Of a stretch of 64,000 bases of DNA, positions 7,628 through 16,384 are shown in pieces. Origin of the DNA: Pseudomonadota bacterium (lineage in GTDB: Bacteria > Pseudomonadota > Alphaproteobacteria > Sphingomonadales > Sphingomonadaceae); contig JAFAFE010000004.1 in NCBI GenBank assembly GCA_023423655.1, positions 79,447 through 143,446 of the forward strand, given 5' to 3'. Below the pieces are notes generated by a model. That model was not told the DNA's origin. It worked only from the letters and a program-made list of their open reading frames with translations, and did not search any database. The number at the start of each line of letters is the position of its first letter. Positions within the stretch are counted from its first letter, which is position 1. The translations under genes and the position numbers were made by a program.

Positions 7628-9197
7628 ATGCGCGCTCTCCCGGTGCCGGTGCCGCCTTATTCTGGTTGCCCATAAGGCAAACCAGCGTGGCGACCAGCGT
7701 ACCGAAGCAAAGCTGGAACGGGAAGGCAATATTTTTGAGCATCACCGGCAATCCGAGGCTGTCCACCACATAGGGCTGGAACAACAGGATCGTCACAAAG
7801 CCGATAACAAGCGCCGCGATGACCGAGGCCGCCGACCCGCGCTTGGTGAACACGGCGGTAAAATAGACACCGAGCAGCCCGGAATAAGCGAACGCCATCA
7901 CGCCCAGCACAAATTCAAGCAGCGGGCTGTTGCTATAGCGTTGCCAATAATAGCACAGGATCGACATGGCAAAGAGCGCAAGGCCGATAATAATCATCGT
8001 CACACGACCGGCAAAAATATAATGCTGTTCGCTCGGCTTTTCCTGCCCCTGTCGCTCCTTCCACGGGCGATAGAAATCATTGACGAACACCGCCGACATG
8101 GAAATCACGCCGGAGTTAATCGCCGCCGCCGCAATCACCCCGACCGTCACCAGCCCGCGTAAGCCCGGTGGAATTTCGCTTAGGATGAAGTGCATGAAGA
8201 CGGTAATCTTCTCGCCTTGGAAATTCTGTGAAATCTGGCTCGCACTAGTCCCCATAAGGTCAGGCCGTTCATAGAAAATATAAAGCAACGAGCCGATCAT
8301 CAGGAAGAGGAAGATGACCGGGATAGACACCCATACCGACGCATAAAGCGCGCGCGCGCCATCTTTGGAATCGCGGCAGGCGAGAAGGCGTTGCGTCGTG
8401 TCCTGGTCCAGCCCCGAATTGGCAAGGTTAATCAACACAAGACCGGTAAAGGCCGCCAGCACCGAAAAAGGTGCGGTGAGGCTCAACGAGCTATCGACCA
8501 TTTGCAACTTGTTGACGCCATCGGGCGCGTGGCGCAGCCCGTCGATAATCTCCGGCACGCTGGCGGGGATTTTCATGAGCAGGAAAACCAGCACCATGAT
8601 CGCCGCGCCGACATAAAGCACGACCTGCACCAGATCGCTCCAGATGACCGAATTAAGCCCGCCCATGAAGGTGAATACCAGCCCGAAAACCAGCAGGATG
8701 AACGAGGCGATGATGATGTGCGAAGGCTGCACATCAAGAAACACGATCATCGACACAGCAATGGCGGCAAGGTAAAGCCGCGCCCCGCTCGCTAGCACGC
8801 GCCCGACCAGATACATGGCCGCAGCCGCGCGTCTTGCGGTGACGTTGAAGCGTTGCTCAAGCAGCTCATAAACGGTGGACGCACCCATCGCATAAAAGCG
8901 CGGGATGAGTACCGTTGCGACTACCCAAGCGCCGATCAGCGCGCCAACCGTACTCATAATATAGGTATAATTGCCGCGGAAACTATTGTCGGGAACGCCA
9001 AGGAAAGTCGCCGCCGACTGCACCGTCGATAACACCGACACCGCCACCAGCCATGTCGGCGCATGGTGGCTCGCGAGGAAATAATCGTCTGCCTTGGTCA
9101 TATCGCGGCGCGTCGACAAATAGCCCGCCACCGCAAGGATCAGCACATAGCCACCCAAAATCGCCCAGTCGAAAGCGGTAAAGGAAAGTGCGTTCAT
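7620..9197 (-). CDS. Sodium:solute symporter (SSS family), probable amino-sugar transporter
   Basis: A polytopic inner-membrane Na+/solute symporter of 525 aa with about 14 hydrophobic segments. The N-terminal LGGYVLILAVAGYLSTRR and the DDYFLASHHAPTWLVAVSVLS region are typical of the SSS family's first helices, and GGLNSVIWSDLVQ is another family element. It sits between the TonB-dependent receptor and murQ and overlaps murQ, so it probably imports GlcNAc, MurNAc or anhydro sugars released in the periplasm. The substrate is inferred from context only. Confidence 0.88.
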   Translation of the reverse strand: MNALSFTAFDWAILGGYVLILAVAGYLSTRRDMTKADDYFLASHHAPTWLVAVSVLSTVQSAATFLGVPDNSFRGNYTYIMSTVGALIGAWVVATVLIPRFYAMGASTVYELLEQRFNVTARRAAAAMYLVGRVLASGARLYLAAIAVSMIVFLDVQPSHIIIASFILLVFGLVFTFMGGLNSVIWSDLVQVVLYVGAAIMVLVFLLMKIPASVPEIIDGLRHAPDGVNKLQMVDSSLSLTAPFSVLAAFTGLVLINLANSGLDQDTTQRLLACRDSKDGARALYASVWVSIPVIFLFLMIGSLLYIFYERPDLMGTSASQISQNFQGEKITVFMHFILSEIPPGLRGLVTVGVIAAAAINSGVISMSAVFVNDFYRPWKERQGQEKPSEQHYIFAGRVTMIIIGLALFAMSILCYYWQRYSNSPLLEFVLGVMAFAYSGLLGVYFTAVFTKRGSAASVIAALVIGFVTILLFQPYVVDSLGLPVMLKNIAFPFQLCFGTLVATLVCLMGNQNKAAPAPGERAYG

Positions 9198-9233
9198 CGG
9201 CGGCCCCTCATTATATCCACGCCTATTATCTCA

Positions 9234-9347
9234 CCGTTCGTCCCGAGTGTTTGGCGTCAGCCAAATGTATCGAGGGACTTTTTGCGCATAACGCATCCTT
9301 CTATACAAAGCTTCGCTGTACAGCGAAGCCGTACTCGAGACGAACGG
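9234..9347. repeat. Intergenic palindromic element with 15-bp inverted ends
   Basis: The ends CCGTTCGTCCCGAGT (9234-9248) and ACTCGAGACGAACGG (9333-9347) are inverted copies with one mismatch. Inside are a short hairpin around TTGGC/GCCAA (9251-9264) and a perfect 20-bp palindrome at 9310-9329. It fills most of the 173-bp gap between the receptor stop and the symporter start, so it would be transcribed if these form one unit. It looks like a small non-coding intergenic repeat and encodes nothing. Confidence 0.65.
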
Positions 9348-9370
9348 ATATTTATCCAATTCCCAATCTA

Positions 9371-12127
9371 TCAATGCTTATAGGTAATCGACACACCAAA
9401 GGTTGTGCCCAGCACATCATAAGTATCGGGATAGGTGTTATAGGCCCCCGCATTTTTGGGAAGCGGCGGCTTTTTGTTGAAGAGATTATCGACCCCGAAG
9501 CCCAGTTCCAGCCCTTGAAGCGGCGTCGGGCGCAGGCTGAAATTGAGGTCGAAATAATTATAGGCCGGGATTTTCGCGGTGCTGCCGACGGTTGAATCCT
9601 TGACCGACCCGACGCGGGTCCAGCCGATTTGCGCGGTGAGCGGTTCGCTGTCCCAAGTGAAGGTCGCACGGTGACGGTAATCGGGCGCAACAAGCGTCAC
9701 AAGGTCCGACGAACAGCGCGCACCATAGCTGCCCTTACAATCAACCGGCTCCAGCACCGCATTGCGGCGGATCGAATAATCGGTCACAATCGAGCCGACA
9801 TAGCCGAAATTCCACCGCTTGCCCGGCAGGCCGAACGGCACATCAAAGCCATAGCGTGCTTCAATGTCGATGCCTTCCTGTTTGATCGACGCCAAGTTGC
9901 GGTCATCGACATAGGCGTGGAGCAGATAGCCGGTGGCGGGGTCGCGGGTAATCGCCTGACACAGCGGATTGTCCGCGCGCGGATCGGTCACATAACAGCT
10001 TGAAATCGCATCGACGGGCTGGATTTGTCCGACCGCATCCTTGATGTTGATCTTGTACCAGTCGACCGACAGCATGAAGCCGGGCAGGAATCGCGGCGTC
10101 AGCACGCCGCCTGCAGTCCAGGTCTTGCCCTTTTCCGCATGGATAGTGGGGTTGCCGCCAAAATAATATTGGCCCTTAAGGTTCGCCGGATTGTCGGAAT
10201 CATAAGCGCCTTTATAGCCCATCGCCGTACATTGGCTGATCGTCGCCTGATTGGTCGCGCCGACGCACGGGTCGCCAGCATAGCGCGGGAAGAGGCGCGC
10301 AACGGTGCGTAGATTGGCGAACGGAATCGAGAAGATCGGGTTCGCAAATTCGCCAAGATTGGGATCGCGGATGACCGTCTGGCGGGTGCCGCGCAGGCGC
10401 AGGTCATCGCTCACCGTCCAGTTGACGCCCAGCTTATGCGTCGCATAATCCTGCTTCACGCCGAACGAGCGGGTGTACCAGCTTTGGCGATATGCACCTT
10501 CGACGGTAAGTTTTTGAATGAGCGGCACATCCTTGATGACCGGAATGATAAGCTCGCCGAACAATTCATGCACACTGATGAACGGGTCGACCACCGGCGA
10601 GCTTTCCGCGCCTTGGTTGAACGACAGGCCCAAATCCGCGCCATAGTCGAACTTGCCCTTTTCGTGACGATATTCATAGCCTGCGGTAAAGCCCCACGGC
10701 CCGGCCCAGCCATTGAAGAAATCGCTGCTATCGCCCGACAGATAGGCCGATGCGACCTGCTGGGTACGGGTGCGGTCGCCATAGTCGAAATCGCGCACGA
10801 GCGAGGAATAATCGCCGCCGGGACCGAAAATATCGGTGCTATTGGCAAGGCCAGCAAAGGCCGATTTGAGCCCGTCATTCTTGACCGTAATTTCTTCCTT
10901 GGAGCGGCCATATTGATAATATGCGTCCCAGCGGATCGCGGGGGTCAGGTCGCCGCGCAGGCCAATCTGCCCTTGGATATTATTGCGCTCATTGGCGGCA
11001 TAAGTGGTGCCAAGCTCGCCCAGCGACTTTTGCACATTGACCGTCGCGACGCCATTCACAAAGGTCAGCATCGAACGCGCTTGCGCATCGAGATAGGGAT
11101 TGTCTTGACGGATCTGGACATTGATCCCCGCCGCCCCCGTGGTAATCGGGTTCTGGCCCGAACGGGTGCCGCCCTTGGTCTTGACCTTGGCATACATCAC
11201 GCGGCCATAGGCTTCTATGCCGTCGGTCAGTTCATAGTTGAAGAAGAGGTCGGCATTGATGCGCTGGAGCGGCTGAACCAGCAAAAATTCCGGCGTATAA
11301 TCGGTCGTCTGCGGGGTCAGCGTGAATTGGCCATTGGCGTCATAGGAAAATTTCCGTCCGCTCGCGACATCGGTATAATTGCCGCCAATGGGAAGCGTCG
11401 CCACGCCCTTGCGCGCGAAATTGCGCTTGCCCGCGAGCAGCGCATTGCGGTCGGTATATTCGACATAGCCGAGGATATTGCCACGATCGCCAAGGTTTGC
11501 GCCTGCCATCAAATGCGCGCTCGCTTGCGACCCGCCGCTGCTGACCGCACGATAGCTCGCATTGGCGGTGATGCCTTCATAGTTGCGCCTGGTGATGAAG
11601 TTGACGACGCCGGCAACCGCATCCGCACCATAAACCGCAGCAGCGCCGCCGGTCAGCACATCGACCCGATCGAGCAAAGCTGCCGGAATCGTGTTCACAT
11701 CAACGGCGTTGCGGAAACTGAACGGCAGCGCGCGCGTGCCGTTGATCAAAACAAGCGTGCGGTTCTGGCCCAAGTTCCGCAGGTCCAGCGTCTGCGCGCC
11801 AAAGGCATCGCTGCCGACCGAGGTTGCATTGACGCCGCCCGCAAGCTGCGGGACTTTGGCGGTGAAGTCTTCAATCGTAACCGCGCGTTGCAGCTTGATC
11901 TGCTCGCCGCCCAAGGCACTGACGGGGCTGGTCGAGGTGAGGCCGGGTGAGCGGATGCGCGTGCCGGTGACGACAATGTCGCTCTCGCCCGATGTTTCCG
12001 CAGCAACACTCGCGTCACTGGCCGCCTCTTGCTGATCCTGCGCATAAGCCGGGACCGCCGCCAGCATCATCGATACCGCCAGCACAGCACTCCCGCCCAT
12101 CAGGCGGCGCGAAACATTAGAAACCAT
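9371..12127 (-). CDS. TonB-dependent outer-membrane receptor for amino sugars/oligosaccharides
   Basis: A 918-aa TonB-dependent receptor. It begins with a cleavable signal peptide (hydrophobic to about residue 30, cut near AYAQD). DIVVTGTRI leads into the plug domain (about 50-170, with LRNLGQNRTLVLING and VYGADAVAGVVN). The rest is a 22-strand-type beta-barrel ending in a terminal beta-strand. The start is ATG 12127, preceded by AAGGGGAAG at good spacing; the frame continues upstream without such support. Context implies uptake of GlcNAc, chitooligosaccharides or muropeptides. An operator-like direct repeat lies about 90 bp upstream. Confidence 0.92.
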   Translation of the reverse strand: MVSNVSRRLMGGSAVLAVSMMLAAVPAYAQDQQEAASDASVAAETSGESDIVVTGTRIRSPGLTSTSPVSALGGEQIKLQRAVTIEDFTAKVPQLAGGVNATSVGSDAFGAQTLDLRNLGQNRTLVLINGTRALPFSFRNAVDVNTIPAALLDRVDVLTGGAAAVYGADAVAGVVNFITRRNYEGITANASYRAVSSGGSQASAHLMAGANLGDRGNILGYVEYTDRNALLAGKRNFARKGVATLPIGGNYTDVASGRKFSYDANGQFTLTPQTTDYTPEFLLVQPLQRINADLFFNYELTDGIEAYGRVMYAKVKTKGGTRSGQNPITTGAAGINVQIRQDNPYLDAQARSMLTFVNGVATVNVQKSLGELGTTYAANERNNIQGQIGLRGDLTPAIRWDAYYQYGRSKEEITVKNDGLKSAFAGLANSTDIFGPGGDYSSLVRDFDYGDRTRTQQVASAYLSGDSSDFFNGWAGPWGFTAGYEYRHEKGKFDYGADLGLSFNQGAESSPVVDPFISVHELFGELIIPVIKDVPLIQKLTVEGAYRQSWYTRSFGVKQDYATHKLGVNWTVSDDLRLRGTRQTVIRDPNLGEFANPIFSIPFANLRTVARLFPRYAGDPCVGATNQATISQCTAMGYKGAYDSDNPANLKGQYYFGGNPTIHAEKGKTWTAGGVLTPRFLPGFMLSVDWYKINIKDAVGQIQPVDAISSCYVTDPRADNPLCQAITRDPATGYLLHAYVDDRNLASIKQEGIDIEARYGFDVPFGLPGKRWNFGYVGSIVTDYSIRRNAVLEPVDCKGSYGARCSSDLVTLVAPDYRHRATFTWDSEPLTAQIGWTRVGSVKDSTVGSTAKIPAYNYFDLNFSLRPTPLQGLELGFGVDNLFNKKPPLPKNAGAYNTYPDTYDVLGTTFGVSITYKH

Positions 12128-12215
12128 CAGACTTCCCCTTTTTGTCTTGCCCCCACGGGCAGGCATCATGTCATGAATTTGTAACGCGAATTATCCCAGC
12201 TTCACGCGCCATGCA

Positions 12216-12236
12216 ATACCATTTTGATACCAATTT
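12216..12236. promoter_or_regulatory. Candidate operator upstream of the TonB-dependent receptor
   Basis: TACC at 12217-12220 and 12228-12231 are 11 bp apart and the second is followed by AATTTTT, the third copy of the motif seen at 24-45 and 3144-3164. On the minus strand its downstream half-site TGGTATTG touches a possible -35 TTGCAT. A GATAAT follows 15 bp further on, which is a short spacer, so the promoter assignment is tentative. Confidence 0.6.
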
Positions 12237-12240
12237 TTAT

Positions 12241-12251
12241 GGGGGGGGGGG
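12241..12251. repeat. 11-bp homopolymeric G tract beside the receptor operator
   Basis: Eleven consecutive G residues (C on the transcribed strand) abut the operator-like site, followed by TT and five more G. It lies upstream of the receptor promoter region. Homopolymer tracts of this length are slippage-prone, and some receptor genes vary in phase by this means. A sequencing-length error is also possible. Confidence 0.6.
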
Positions 12252-12304
12252 TTGGGGGTGCTGATAAGCAAGATCAGCCTCATTGCTAGGGAATAATCGA
12301 CAAG

Positions 12305-12466
12305 ATCCTCCCCGAGCTTGTCTCGGGGAGGTGGCGCGCGCGTTAGCGCGTGACGGAGGGGTTATGCGAGGCTTTGCCTCGCGCGATTGCACAGCAATCG
12401 CTTTTGCCCCTCCACCATTCGCCTAACGGCGAACGGTCCCCCTCCCCGAGCAAGCTCGGGGAGGAT
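12305..12466. repeat. Palindrome-rich intergenic repeat (CCTCCCCGAGC family)
   Basis: Both ends are hairpins built on CCTCCCCGAGC (12307-12332 and 12441-12464), so the element is also an overall inverted repeat. Inside are small hairpins: GCGAGGC/GCCTCGC, GCGATTGC/GCAATCGC and TTCGCC/GGCGAA. A related half-copy occurs at 31860-31912. It lies between the receptor promoter and the end of the SRAP gene. It has no coding content that I can support. Confidence 0.65.
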
Positions 12467-12472
12467 AGTAAT

Positions 12473-13027
12473 TCACTCCACCCGCAATAATTGGCTGGGA
12501 TAGCTTTCCACCAGTTTCTGTGCTTGACGCCAATCCTGGGTCAGCCACTCGGCCTGTTCGGCCGCATCCAAGATCACCGGCATTGAAAACACACCCCGCT
12601 CCACCAATGCACGGTTGGCGTCGGTGGTGACAATCGCAAAGGCGGGATAGTCGGTCGTGTCTTTCCAAATTCCGGCAAAGGCGAACAATCCGCCCGACAC
12701 CACACCACATTCCACCGCTCGCCCCTTGGCGCGGAGGGTGAAGCTGGTTGCGGGCACCAGACAGCGCAGCCCCACATGGCGTAGATTGCCGATCCAGAAC
12801 GGGCTTTCCAGATTGCGCACGGTCAGCACCGCCGCATCGCCGCCCTTTGGCGGGGGATAGCCCCAGAAAAAAGGCCGCAGCATCCGCTGGCCATCGGGCC
12901 GCGCGGTGATGACTGGCGCAGGCGACAGCGCATTGACCGTGCCCTCTTCCCACACATCCTGACCAATGCTCGCGCGGAAATGGTCGCCTATGGCAGGAGC
13001 GCTGGCGTCAAGTTGATATTGGTACAT
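12473..13027 (-). CDS. SRAP-fold (HMCES/YedK-like) protein lacking the catalytic residues
   Basis: The fold signatures of the SRAP family are present in order: FWGYPPP (54-60), VRNLESPF (70-77), RCLVPATSF (88-96), FAFAGIW (115-121), IVTTDAN (132-138) and SMPVIL (148-153). Active SRAP proteins crosslink to abasic DNA through Cys2, with a conserved Glu in FYEW and a His in HxRMP. Here residue 2 is Tyr, the FYEW position reads SFTL with no Glu, and the His position is Val146. Asn72 is kept. It is probably a non-catalytic paralogue. Its ATG overlaps the glpD stop (TGATG), so it is co-transcribed with glpD. The length is 184 aa. Confidence 0.8.
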   Translation of the reverse strand: MYQYQLDASAPAIGDHFRASIGQDVWEEGTVNALSPAPVITARPDGQRMLRPFFWGYPPPKGGDAAVLTVRNLESPFWIGNLRHVGLRCLVPATSFTLRAKGRAVECGVVSGGLFAFAGIWKDTTDYPAFAIVTTDANRALVERGVFSMPVILDAAEQAEWLTQDWRQAQKLVESYPSQLLRVE

Positions 13028-14535
13028 CAATTCGCCTCGGAAAATACTGAACCATCGGGATATTCAACCGCAAACCAATCCGCAAAAGCCGCGCGTTCTT
13101 CGCCGCGCATATGCAGCCCGCATTTGGTCCGCCGCCATAAAATATCGTCCGGCGCGCGCGCAAATTCCTGTGCGACCAGATAGCGGACTTCGGCTTCGGT
13201 CAAACCCCCGCCAAAATCGCGGCCCAGTTCGGAAAACATGGCAATATCACCCAATAAAATATTGGTTTTACTACCATAGCAACGGAAAAGACGGTGCAGA
13301 TATGCCTTGCCCAGCTTGGGATAAGCCGCCTCCAGCTTCCGGCGCTCCACCGCAATATCCCCGACGGCAAAATCCCCGCCCGGCAAATGCGCGCGGGCTG
13401 TCCAAGGCGCACCTTGCGCTCCCAGCGCATCCTCGACCCGCTCCAGCACGGTTTCGGCCAGCTCGCGATAGGTGGTGATTTTGCCCCCGAAGATTGAGAG
13501 AATCGGCGCGTCACTTCCGCCCTCCCCTCCGTCCAGCGCCAACACAAAGTCGCGCGTTATCGCGCTCGCATCCTTGGCATGGTCCTCATAGAGCGGGCGC
13601 ACCCCAGCATAGCTCCACACCACATCATCCGTCGTAATATCGTGGAGGAAATAGCGGTTCGCCGCCGCGACCAGATAGGCGGTTTCGGCTTCCGAACTCG
13701 CGGTCCCTTCCTCCGGCGTCCCTACCGAAACCTCGGTCGTGCCTATGAGCGTGAACGCTTCCTCATAGGGGATAGCAAAGATAATCCGGCCGTCTTCCTG
13801 CTGGAACATATAGGCCCAGTCACCATCATGGAGGCGCGGCACGATGATATGGCTGCCTTTGACGAGCCGCACATGCGCGGCTTCATCATGCGCGCGATAT
13901 TGGGCGATGATGCGGTCGACAAAAGGCCCGCCCGCATTGATGACCATCCGCGCCTCGACGATCGTACCATCGCTCAACTGCGCCTGCCAATGGTCGCCCT
14001 TGCGCTTGAGTCCGGTGCAGGCGGTGCGGGTGCGTAACTCCCCGCCGCGTGCGACAAAATCGACCGCGTTCAACGCCACCAATCGCGCATCATCGACCCA
14101 GCAATCCGAATAGGCAAAGCCCGTCACCAGATCATGATGGAGCGGCGCGCCCTCGCGCACATGGCGCAGGCGCAGCGTGTCGGTACCGGGGAGCAGTTCG
14201 CGCTTGCCCAAATGATCGTAGAGAAAAAGGCCGAGTCGCAGCAACCAGGCAGGCCGCATCCCCTCTACTACGGGGAGAATAAACCGCAGCGGCCAGATAA
14301 TATGCGGGGCCGCGCGCAGCAGAATCTCGCGCTCGCCAAGCGCTTTTCGCACCAGCGCAAAATCATAATGTTCCAGATAGCGCAGTCCACCGTGGATAAG
14401 TTTCGTGGACGCGCTTGACGTATGGCTTGCCAAATCCTCTTTTTCGACCAGCAGCACCTTATAGCCGCGCCCTGCCGCATCGCGCGCGACGCCTGCGCCG
14501 TTAATCCCGCCGCCAATCACCAAAAGATCAAACAT
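13027..14535 (-). CDS. glpD: Aerobic glycerol-3-phosphate dehydrogenase
   Basis: A membrane-associated FAD enzyme that oxidises glycerol-3-phosphate to dihydroxyacetone phosphate and passes electrons to ubiquinone. The N-terminal dinucleotide fold reads FDLLVIGGGINGAGVARDAAGRG, followed by HTSSASTKLIHGGLRYLE, a GlpD signature. The C-terminal DAO domain follows. At 502 aa from ATG 14535 it matches E. coli GlpD. An ATG four codons upstream (14547) sits only one base from AGGAGG, too close to be used well. It is divergent from glpK and overlaps the SRAP-like gene at its 3' end. Confidence 0.95.
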   Translation of the reverse strand: MFDLLVIGGGINGAGVARDAAGRGYKVLLVEKEDLASHTSSASTKLIHGGLRYLEHYDFALVRKALGEREILLRAAPHIIWPLRFILPVVEGMRPAWLLRLGLFLYDHLGKRELLPGTDTLRLRHVREGAPLHHDLVTGFAYSDCWVDDARLVALNAVDFVARGGELRTRTACTGLKRKGDHWQAQLSDGTIVEARMVINAGGPFVDRIIAQYRAHDEAAHVRLVKGSHIIVPRLHDGDWAYMFQQEDGRIIFAIPYEEAFTLIGTTEVSVGTPEEGTASSEAETAYLVAAANRYFLHDITTDDVVWSYAGVRPLYEDHAKDASAITRDFVLALDGGEGGSDAPILSIFGGKITTYRELAETVLERVEDALGAQGAPWTARAHLPGGDFAVGDIAVERRKLEAAYPKLGKAYLHRLFRCYGSKTNILLGDIAMFSELGRDFGGGLTEAEVRYLVAQEFARAPDDILWRRTKCGLHMRGEERAAFADWFAVEYPDGSVFSEAN

Positions 14536-14613
14536 TTGCGTTGCCATTCCTCCTGCAACGCGGCTTGACCCCAAGCCCGCGTCGCGCTTTATTCCTTTCA
14601 TAAGGGGAAGCGC

Positions 14614-16095
14614 ATGACAGGCAACCGCCAGAGCAAGATTATCATTCTCGACGAAGGCACGACATCGACGCGCGCGATGCTGTTTGATGCAGGCGGGAAA
14701 TTACTGGGGAGTGCGCAGCGCGACCTCACCCAATATTATCCCGCGCCGGGCCTGGTCGAACATGATGCCGCCGAAATTTGGGACAAGACGCTCACCTGCT
14801 TGCTCGAAATGATTGCCCATGCGGGCGGCGCGGGCGAAATTGCCGCCATCGGTATCACCAACCAGCGCGAAACCGTGGTATTTTGGGACAAAGAAAGCGG
14901 GCAACCGCTCGCCCGCGCCATTGTGTGGCAGGACCGGCGGACGGCGGACCGCTGCGCAGCTTTAAAGGCCGATGGTGCTGAAACTATGGTTCAGGCCAAG
15001 ACCGGCCTTCTGCTCGACCCTTATTTTTCCGGGAGCAAAATCGGCTGGGCGGTTGAAAATTGGCCGGAGGTCAAGCGCGCCGGAAGCCGCCTTGCGGTAG
15101 GGACCATCGATAGCTGGCTTGTTTATAAACTCACCGGCGGCGCGCGGCATCTGACCGATGCGTCTAATGCCTCGCGCACCGCTTTGATGGACATCGAAAA
15201 AGGCGGCTGGGATGCAGAACTTTGCACGCTGTTCGGGGTGCCGATGGAGATTTTACCGACCATCGCCGACAGTATCGGGACATTCGGTGCTAGCGACGCG
15301 CGGCTAACCGGCGCCGCTATCTCGATCACCGGCATTGCGGGCGACCAGCAGGCCGCAACCATCGGGCAAGCCTGCCTGTCGGTCGGCGAAACCAAGGCGA
15401 CCTTTGGCACAGGAGCCTTTGTGCTGACCAATACGGGCACGAAAAAACCCATCTCGACCAACCGCTTGCTCGGCACCATCCTGTACCAGCAGCAAGGCGA
15501 GCGGCATTATGCGCTGGAAGGATCGGTATTTGTCGCCGGGTCGCTCGTCCAATGGCTGCGCGACGGATTGAAACTCATCGGATCGAGCGCGGAAACCGAA
15601 GGCTTGGCGCGTTCGGTGGAGGATAATGGCGGCGTGACTTTGATCCCCGCGCTCACCGGTTTGGGCGCGCCTTGGTGGCGCTCCGATGTCAGCGCCACAA
15701 TGACGGGCATGAGCTTTGCCACCGGCAAGGCGCATATTGTGCGCGCCGCTTTGGAGGCAATGGCGCACCAGACGCATGATTTGCAACGCGCTTTTGCGGC
15801 AGATGGCGCGGATTGGGCGGGTTTGAAAATCGACGGCGGGATGAGCGCCAATGACTGGATCGCACAGGATTTGGCGGATATTTTGCAAGTGAAGGTCGAA
15901 CGACCTTTGTTCGTCGAAACCACCGCTTTGGGTGCGGCAATGCTGGCCGCAGTGGGGGCCGGCATTTATCCCGACCTCAAGGCCGCAGCCGTCATGCGCG
16001 GCGAAACGCAAAGCTTTGCGCCGAATATGTGTGAGCAGGTGCGTAGCGCACGGGTCGTGCAATGGCGCGGCGCGATGGAGCGGCTGTTGGGGTAA
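14614..16095 (+). CDS. glpK: Glycerol kinase
   Basis: An FGGY-family kinase that phosphorylates glycerol to glycerol-3-phosphate, the GlpD substrate. Visible motifs are DEGTTSTRA at about 13-21 (usually DQGTTS, a Gln to Glu change), GITNQRET, WQDRRTADRC, and DASNASRTALMDI. The C-terminal ATP-binding region has GATFGTGAF-like KATFGTGAF and KIDGGMSANDW. At 493 aa the length is typical. AAGGGGAAG lies at suitable distance before the ATG. No glpF facilitator or glpR is in the window. Confidence 0.95.
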   Translation: MTGNRQSKIIILDEGTTSTRAMLFDAGGKLLGSAQRDLTQYYPAPGLVEHDAAEIWDKTLTCLLEMIAHAGGAGEIAAIGITNQRETVVFWDKESGQPLARAIVWQDRRTADRCAALKADGAETMVQAKTGLLLDPYFSGSKIGWAVENWPEVKRAGSRLAVGTIDSWLVYKLTGGARHLTDASNASRTALMDIEKGGWDAELCTLFGVPMEILPTIADSIGTFGASDARLTGAAISITGIAGDQQAATIGQACLSVGETKATFGTGAFVLTNTGTKKPISTNRLLGTILYQQQGERHYALEGSVFVAGSLVQWLRDGLKLIGSSAETEGLARSVEDNGGVTLIPALTGLGAPWWRSDVSATMTGMSFATGKAHIVRAALEAMAHQTHDLQRAFAADGADWAGLKIDGGMSANDWIAQDLADILQVKVERPLFVETTALGAAMLAAVGAGIYPDLKAAAVMRGETQSFAPNMCEQVRSARVVQWRGAMERLLG

Positions 16096-16112
16096 GACGG
16101 ACGGTGTAATCT

Positions 16113-16299
16113 AGCCCCTCCTCCTTTAGGGGAGGGGCTTACGTAGCCTTGTGAGCATAGCGAACTAGGCGAAGTGGGGTGGGGTCTGTCGGTCAGGCGC
16201 AGAGTATGACTGACAAACCCCACCCCACTACGACTAAGAATTTTCACTGCGTTCAAATTCCTAAGTCTCCGTAGGCCTTTCCCCTAAAGAGGAGGGGCT
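16113..16299. repeat. Intergenic repeat element, copy 1 (AGCCCCTCC ends)
   Basis: The outer arms AGCCCCTCCTCC...TTAGGGG and CCCCTAAAG...GGAGGGGCT are inverted copies. An inner pair, GTGGGGTGGGGT (16174-16185) and ACCCCACCCCAC, forms a second stem. Positions 16221-16272 match 36971-37022 almost base for base (CTACGACTAAGAATTTTCAC and GTTCAAATTCCTAAGTCT are shared). It fills the gap between glpK and rpmE with no open gene. Confidence 0.75.
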
Positions 16300-16321
16300 G
16301 ATAAGCTCGTTCTTTCCCCGC

Positions 16322-16357
16322 CCAAAAAAGAAAGGGCGCCCGAAACCGGACGCCCAT
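16322..16357 (-). terminator. Intrinsic terminator of rpmE
   Basis: On the minus strand the stem GGGCGTCCGG/CCGGGCGCCC type hairpin (16334-16355) is followed by TTTCTTTTTT. It lies 30 bp past the rpmE stop and would end the transcript. Confidence 0.8.
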
Positions 16358-16384
16358 CCCTTTTTTGCTTGGCGCAAGAAAAGC

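Noticed and set aside
10436..11950. A 504-codon plus-strand frame
   Set aside because: It is antisense to the TonB-dependent receptor, has no family features and no ribosome-binding site. Long antisense frames are expected in G+C-rich DNA.
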